From Verrucomicrobiota bacterium (GTDB lineage: Bacteria; Verrucomicrobiota; Verrucomicrobiia; Opitutales; UBA2995): 16,871 nt of DNA. Below, in pieces: positions 13,530 through 16,871 of this stretch. The stretch covers positions 1 through 16,871 of the forward strand of contig JAPUIL010000010.1 of the NCBI GenBank assembly GCA_027297085.1. The letters run 5' to 3'. The notes beneath the pieces are model-generated. The model made no database searches and was not told the DNA's origin. It saw only the letters and a program-made list of their open reading frames with translations. Position numbers and translations under genes: made by a program. Within the stretch, counting starts at the first letter, position 1; each line of letters starts with the position of its first letter.

Positions 13530-14466
13530 ATGAAACACATTACTACACTATGCGGCCTAATCGTTCTGATAGCAGGTGTAGGAACTGTCATGGCGCAGCA
13601 GGTGGCGGATTTAAGTTACCGTCCACCGATTCCTCACCCAGCCTATCCAACAGAGAAAGGACCCCGGATTGGCATTGATGAAGCGCACAACAATTTTCAC
13701 ACCGCCAATGGACGTTATAAGCCCTTTGCCGAGTTACTACGGCGTGATGGATATCGGGTAGGCCGATTACGCAAATCGCTGTCTGCAAAGTCCTTGGAGG
13801 ATGTAGATGTGGTTGTCATCGCCAACCCACTTCACAAGCAGAACAATAACAACTGGAAGCTTCCGACACCTTCAGCTTTTTCAAAAGAGGAGATCGCTGC
13901 ACTTCATACCTGGGTAGAAGAAGGAGGTTCGCTCTTTCTGATTGCGGATCACATGCCATTTCCTGGTGGAGCCCGGCGACCTGGCGAAGGTGTTCGGGAT
14001 AACTTTCAGCAACGGTTTTGCCAGACCGGGAAATTACCGGCAAGGAAGCCCAGACAAATTTGGGCCAAAAACCGGACTAATTAAAAGCGTCGTTACTCAA
14101 GGACGAGAAGAAGGCGAGCAGGTAACAGAAATCGTGACCTTTACCGGTTCAGCGTTCAAACCACCGAAAGGAGCCATCCCGGTCCTGGTGTTTGGCACCA
14201 AATCGATATCGCTTGAGCCGCAAAGAGCATGGCAGTTCAATAACAAGACACGTGAGGTGCCGATTGATGGATGGTGTCAGGGTGCCATCTTTAAGGTCGG
14301 CGACGGTCGTGTAGCGGTATTTGGTGAGGCCGCTATGTTTACCGCTCAACTGGCAGGAGGTACACAACGTCGAATGGGCATGAGTGCTCATTATGCCAAA
14401 CAGAACTACCAGTTGCTCCTGAACGTGATGCACTGGCTCAGCGGGTTGCCGGAAATGTCGGAATAA
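13530..14466 (+). pseudogene. Frameshifted DUF4350-like exported protein
   Basis: Two overlapping plus-strand frames encode one protein. The first part has a signal peptide (MKHITTLCGLIVLIAGVGTV-MAQQ), then GPRIGIDEAHNNFHTANGRY (from 44) and WVEEGGSLFLIADHMPFPGG, a pattern I associate with DUF4350-type domains related to GldG/ABC-accessory folds. It breaks after Ala148, codon 13971-13973. The sense then continues one base forward as GDLAKVFGITFSNGFA and runs to the TAA ending at 14466. Removing one C from the CCC at 13972-13974 joins the halves cleanly as PFPGGA-GDLAKVFGI, giving about 311 residues. As written, the first frame stops at 14084 after 184 residues. It could be a real recent pseudogene, a sequencing or assembly indel, or much less likely programmed frameshifting. 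Biochemical role unknown. Confidence 0.75.
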
Positions 14467-14528
14467 GGAATTTTCTCATTTAATGTCGCAATAACCTAAG
14501 CTATAGTCCATTTTGCATTTGTTGTGAT

Positions 14529-14605
14529 CGGCGCTGCGAGGACGCAGCCGTCCTACCCAAATGGTCCACATGGGTACGGCCATCGTGTCCCCGCGATGCC
14601 GCCGG
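14529..14605. repeat. REPIN-like inverted pair of GTAG-headed elements
   Basis: On the minus strand GTAG (complement of 14553-14556) heads a unit with the perfect stem GCTGCG-agga-CGCAGC (14533-14548). On the plus strand a related unit begins GGGTACGGCC (from 14572) with the stem CATCG (14581-14585) and CGATG (14594-14598). TACCCA (14554-14559) and TGGGTA (14571-14576) pair across the centre, and the two units are imperfect inverted copies over about 30 bases. The element fills the 176-base gap between the DUF4350-like gene and the beta-propeller gene. Confidence 0.65.
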
Positions 14606-14642
14606 ATGTTTTTAAAACGATTATTTCTATTTTAATGCACGA

Positions 14643-16013
14643 ATGAATTCCGTACCTCACTTCTTCTTGCTGATTGCTACATTAGTTTTCCCCACCCAGT
14701 CCAGCCAAGCTGAGGAAGGGGCGACTAAAACCGAAGCCTTTTCGCTTGAATGGTCACAGTTTCGAGGGCCGCAAGCTAGTGGATTGAATACAAGCCAGCC
14801 TACCCCCATCGAATGGAATGTAGATACTGGAAAAAATATCCTCTGGAAAATCCCGATTCCAGGTCTGGCTCACTCGGCCCCTATTATTTGGGGGGATCGC
14901 ATTTACGTAACCACAGCGGTGGGTCCGGGCGAAGCGGAGCTGAAAGTCGGTTTGTACGGGAACATTGGAGCCGCTGAAGATCAGGGGTTTCATCAATGGC
15001 GCCTGCTTGCCTTTGATAGGGAAACCGGAAATCTCATTTTCGATAGACTGGTTCACGAAGGCATTCCTCGCAGTTTGCGACATACCAAGGGGACCCATTG
15101 TAATTCGACTCCGGTTACCAATGGAGAGTATATCGTGGCCATATTTGGTTCGGAGGGACTTTTTTGTTTCGATAAAAACGGCTCCCTTTTATGGAAAAAA
15201 GACCTGGGAGAAATGGATGCCGGGTATTTCAAGGTTCCTACGGCTCAATGGGGCTTTGCCGGCTCACCAGTCATTCACCAGGAAAAAGTCGTGGTGCAAT
15301 GCGATGTACAGAAGGAATCGTTTCTGGCTGTTTTTGATTTGGTGAGCGGAAAAGAAATCTGGCGAACCGCGCGCGACGATGTTCCGACCTGGAGCACTCC
15401 CACTGTAGTTGAATTTTCAGGACAGACTCAGATTCTGGTAAATGGCTGGCATCACATTGGGGCTTACGACTTCCACACCGGACAGGAAATCTGGCAACTG
15501 GATGGTGGCGGCGATATACCTGTACCCACTCCCATCCTCGGAGATGGATTGGCTTATTTCACAAGTGCTCATGGAGTTTTTCGACCCATACGGGGCATTC
15601 GCCTGAATGCGACTGGAGACATTACACCACCCGATATTAAAGACACAAACGAAGCCATTGCCTGGGTCCACCATCGCAGGGGTAACTATATGCAAACACC
15701 CATCCTGATCGGCGAGAATCTATTTGGTTGTGACGATCGAGGCGCGCTCACCTGCTTCGACGCAGGTACCGGCGAAATCCGCTTCAGTGAACGTCTGCCT
15801 GGCGGAGGTTTCACCGCATCTCCGGTATCGGACGGCAGGAGCCTTTATATTACCAGTGAGACGGGAAAAGTATGGGTCGTTCAAGTGGGAACCGACTATA
15901 CCGTCCTGGCCACGAATGAATTACAGGACAATTGCCTGGCCACCCCGGCTATAGCCAAGGGAGTACTTTACTTCAGAACCCAACATTCGCTGATCGCTAT
16001 TAGTGAATCGTAA
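14643..16013 (+). CDS. Exported PQQ-like beta-propeller repeat protein
   Basis: The 456-residue protein has an N-terminal signal peptide (hydrophobic 6-20, probable cleavage after SQA at 23) and lacks a lipobox cysteine, so it should be periplasmic or secreted. It opens with WSQFRGPQASG, common in planctomycete and verrucomicrobial propeller proteins. Blades are marked by tryptophan-containing repeats such as NILWKIP, SLLWKKD, KEIWRTA, QEIWQLD and EAIAWVH, each followed by a D/G-rich loop and a strand of the type 'G-x-x-Y/V-V'. Such proteins are usually binding or assembly platforms (BamB-like) or dehydrogenase-like folds. Residues that would bind the PQQ cofactor are not evident, so catalysis should not be assumed. 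Neighbours are the frameshifted DUF4350-like gene upstream and the convergent DUF1501 gene. Confidence 0.88.
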   Translation: MNSVPHFFLLIATLVFPTQSSQAEEGATKTEAFSLEWSQFRGPQASGLNTSQPTPIEWNVDTGKNILWKIPIPGLAHSAPIIWGDRIYVTTAVGPGEAELKVGLYGNIGAAEDQGFHQWRLLAFDRETGNLIFDRLVHEGIPRSLRHTKGTHCNSTPVTNGEYIVAIFGSEGLFCFDKNGSLLWKKDLGEMDAGYFKVPTAQWGFAGSPVIHQEKVVVQCDVQKESFLAVFDLVSGKEIWRTARDDVPTWSTPTVVEFSGQTQILVNGWHHIGAYDFHTGQEIWQLDGGGDIPVPTPILGDGLAYFTSAHGVFRPIRGIRLNATGDITPPDIKDTNEAIAWVHHRRGNYMQTPILIGENLFGCDDRGALTCFDAGTGEIRFSERLPGGGFTASPVSDGRSLYITSETGKVWVVQVGTDYTVLATNELQDNCLATPAIAKGVLYFRTQHSLIAISES

Positions 16014-16077
16014 TGAGGGGAGATTTTGGTATCAGGTGTCAGTGTCGAAAATCGGAAGGTGTTTCTCGGATTAATAG

Positions 16078-16139
16078 GTAGGAACAAATTTTTTCGCGAC
16101 CTCGTAAATCATAGAGTCGCGAATAAATTTGTCTCCTAC
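16078..16139. repeat. GTAG-headed inverted REP pair in a convergent gap
   Basis: The left arm begins GTAGGAACAAATTT and ends TCGCGAC (16078-16100). The right arm is its near-perfect inverted copy, GTCGCGAATAAATTTG then TCTCCTAC (16116-16139), with a 15-base loop between them. Both ends carry GTAG facing outwards when read 5' to 3', so this is a REPIN-type pair whose stem is rich in AAATTT and TCGCGA. It lies between the stops of the beta-propeller gene (16013) and the DUF1501 gene (16178) and could serve as a bidirectional transcription end. Confidence 0.75.
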
Positions 16140-16177
16140 ATTGTCACTGAATTTGTGGAACCAATCCTTAACCACTT

Positions 16178-16871
16178 TCAACCAAACAACTGCGCCACCG
16201 GCATTCCGCCATCCGAAATGGGGACCGGGCGATCTTCGTCGTATAGTTCTTTGGTTGGATCGATCTTCAGACTGCAGAAAATGGTAGCAAACAGGTCAGG
16301 AACCGATACGGGCGTGTGGACAATTTCTTTCCCAAGCTCATCGGTTTCTCCCACCGCTCCGCCGTGGTTGAGTCCACCACCGGCCAGCACTATGCTGAAT
16401 GCTTTGGAGTAGTGACCACGGCCACCTGCCGCATCAAACTCGGGCGGACGCCCGAATTCTGTCCCGATAATAACGAGGGTGCGGTCCAACAAGTTGTGTG
16501 CTTCAAGATCCAGTGTTAAGGATGCGAAGGCATGATCCAGCTCTCTTATCAGTCCGTGCTGTTTCAGTTGGCCTTCTTTGTGCGTGTCCCAGCCTGTGCC
16601 ATTGATAAAATTAAGGTTGTGCGACACTTCTACAAAACGCACCCCTGATTGCACAAGACGCCTCGCCAGCAGACAGCGCTGGCCGAATTCACCTCCATAG
16701 GATTCACGAAGCTCTGGTTTTTCCTGATTCAGATTAAATGAACTCATGAAGGACGAACCTGACAGTTTCATACTGGTTTCTATGCCAATATCATAGTTCT
16801 TAACGACTTCATCCTGTTGGCCGCCTGCAATATAATTTTTCCTCAAGCCATTCAAGAGCGCCTGCCTTTGA
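16178..16871 (-). CDS. DUF1501 domain-containing protein, C-terminal part (cut by window edge)
   Basis: The frame is open to the right-hand edge (upstream residues QRQALL before NGLRKNY), so about 231 residues of the C-terminal half are seen and the start lies outside. The pattern [66 protein letters not shown] and [14 protein letters not shown] is the core of DUF1501, an alkaline-phosphatase-superfamily domain typical of Planctomycetes and Verrucomicrobia. These proteins usually carry a Tat-type signal and are commonly encoded beside DUF1549/DUF1553 (PSD1) cytochrome-like proteins. That partner would lie beyond the window. The metal-ligand residues of the core look present. Function is not established. 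Confidence 0.92.
   Translation of the reverse strand, partial: QRQALLNGLRKNYIAGGQQDEVVKNYDIGIETSMKLSGSSFMSSFNLNQEKPELRESYGGEFGQRCLLARRLVQSGVRFVEVSHNLNFINGTGWDTHKEGQLKQHGLIRELDHAFASLTLDLEAHNLLDRTLVIIGTEFGRPPEFDAAGGRGHYSKAFSIVLAGGGLNHGGAVGETDELGKEIVHTPVSVPDLFATIFCSLKIDPTKELYDEDRPVPISDGGMPVAQLFG

Noticed and set aside
13960..13990. Programmed +1 ribosomal frameshift in the DUF4350-like gene
   Set aside because: There is no upstream SD-like stimulator, slippery stop context or obvious downstream structure of the prfB type. A one-base indel in CCC explains the data more simply.

Overview
The window reads as a chromosomal segment of a Verrucomicrobiota bacterium, most likely of the Opitutae/Puniceicoccales type. 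This is an inference from gene content: a secreted sulfatase, a DUF1501 protein, a PQQ-like beta-propeller protein, a bacterial SET-domain protein and PAS-rich signalling proteins. Most starts also lack a clear Shine-Dalgarno motif. I see no tRNA, rRNA, CRISPR array, phage gene or transposase.

Layout. Bases 1-2256 (minus strand) hold a compact housekeeping operon, in transcription order gpsA, a SET-domain lysine methyltransferase, dtd, and the 5' end of a 3-methyladenine DNA glycosylase gene cut by the window edge. Bases 2500-3744 (plus) hold a doubtful small membrane ORF and a LOG/TIGR00730 nucleotide-processing protein. Bases 3804-7650 (plus) hold a two-gene signalling block: a REC-PAS-PAS-PAS-HisKA_2/HATPase hybrid kinase and a REC-PAS-PAS protein with no output domain. 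Bases 7878-8974 (minus) hold a polyphosphate glucokinase-like ROK kinase and a 65-residue two-helix membrane protein. Bases 9121-10167 (plus) hold an MmcQ/YjbR protein and an unrecognised protein. Bases 10273-11612 (minus) hold lplA-like and hslR-like genes overlapping by 4 bases. Bases 11756-16871 hold export-related genes: a sulfatase (minus), a frameshifted DUF4350-like gene (plus), a PQQ-like beta-propeller protein (plus) and the 3' part of a DUF1501 gene (minus).

The most distinctive signal is between genes. Short palindromic elements headed by GTAG (or GGAG), the foot of REP sequences served by RAYT (TnpA-REP) transposases, occur in all three convergent intergenic regions and in two tandem ones. 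They are absent from the divergent, promoter-bearing gaps. Their stems differ in sequence from site to site, and several are paired head-out as REPIN/BIME-like inverted pairs. One supplies the TAG stop codon of the REC-PAS-PAS gene. Other points to check are the SET protein's very basic tail (16 Lys/Arg in 28 residues), a single-C frameshift in the DUF4350-like gene, and the output-less phosphorelay. I did not find a convincing new multi-gene defence or metabolic system.
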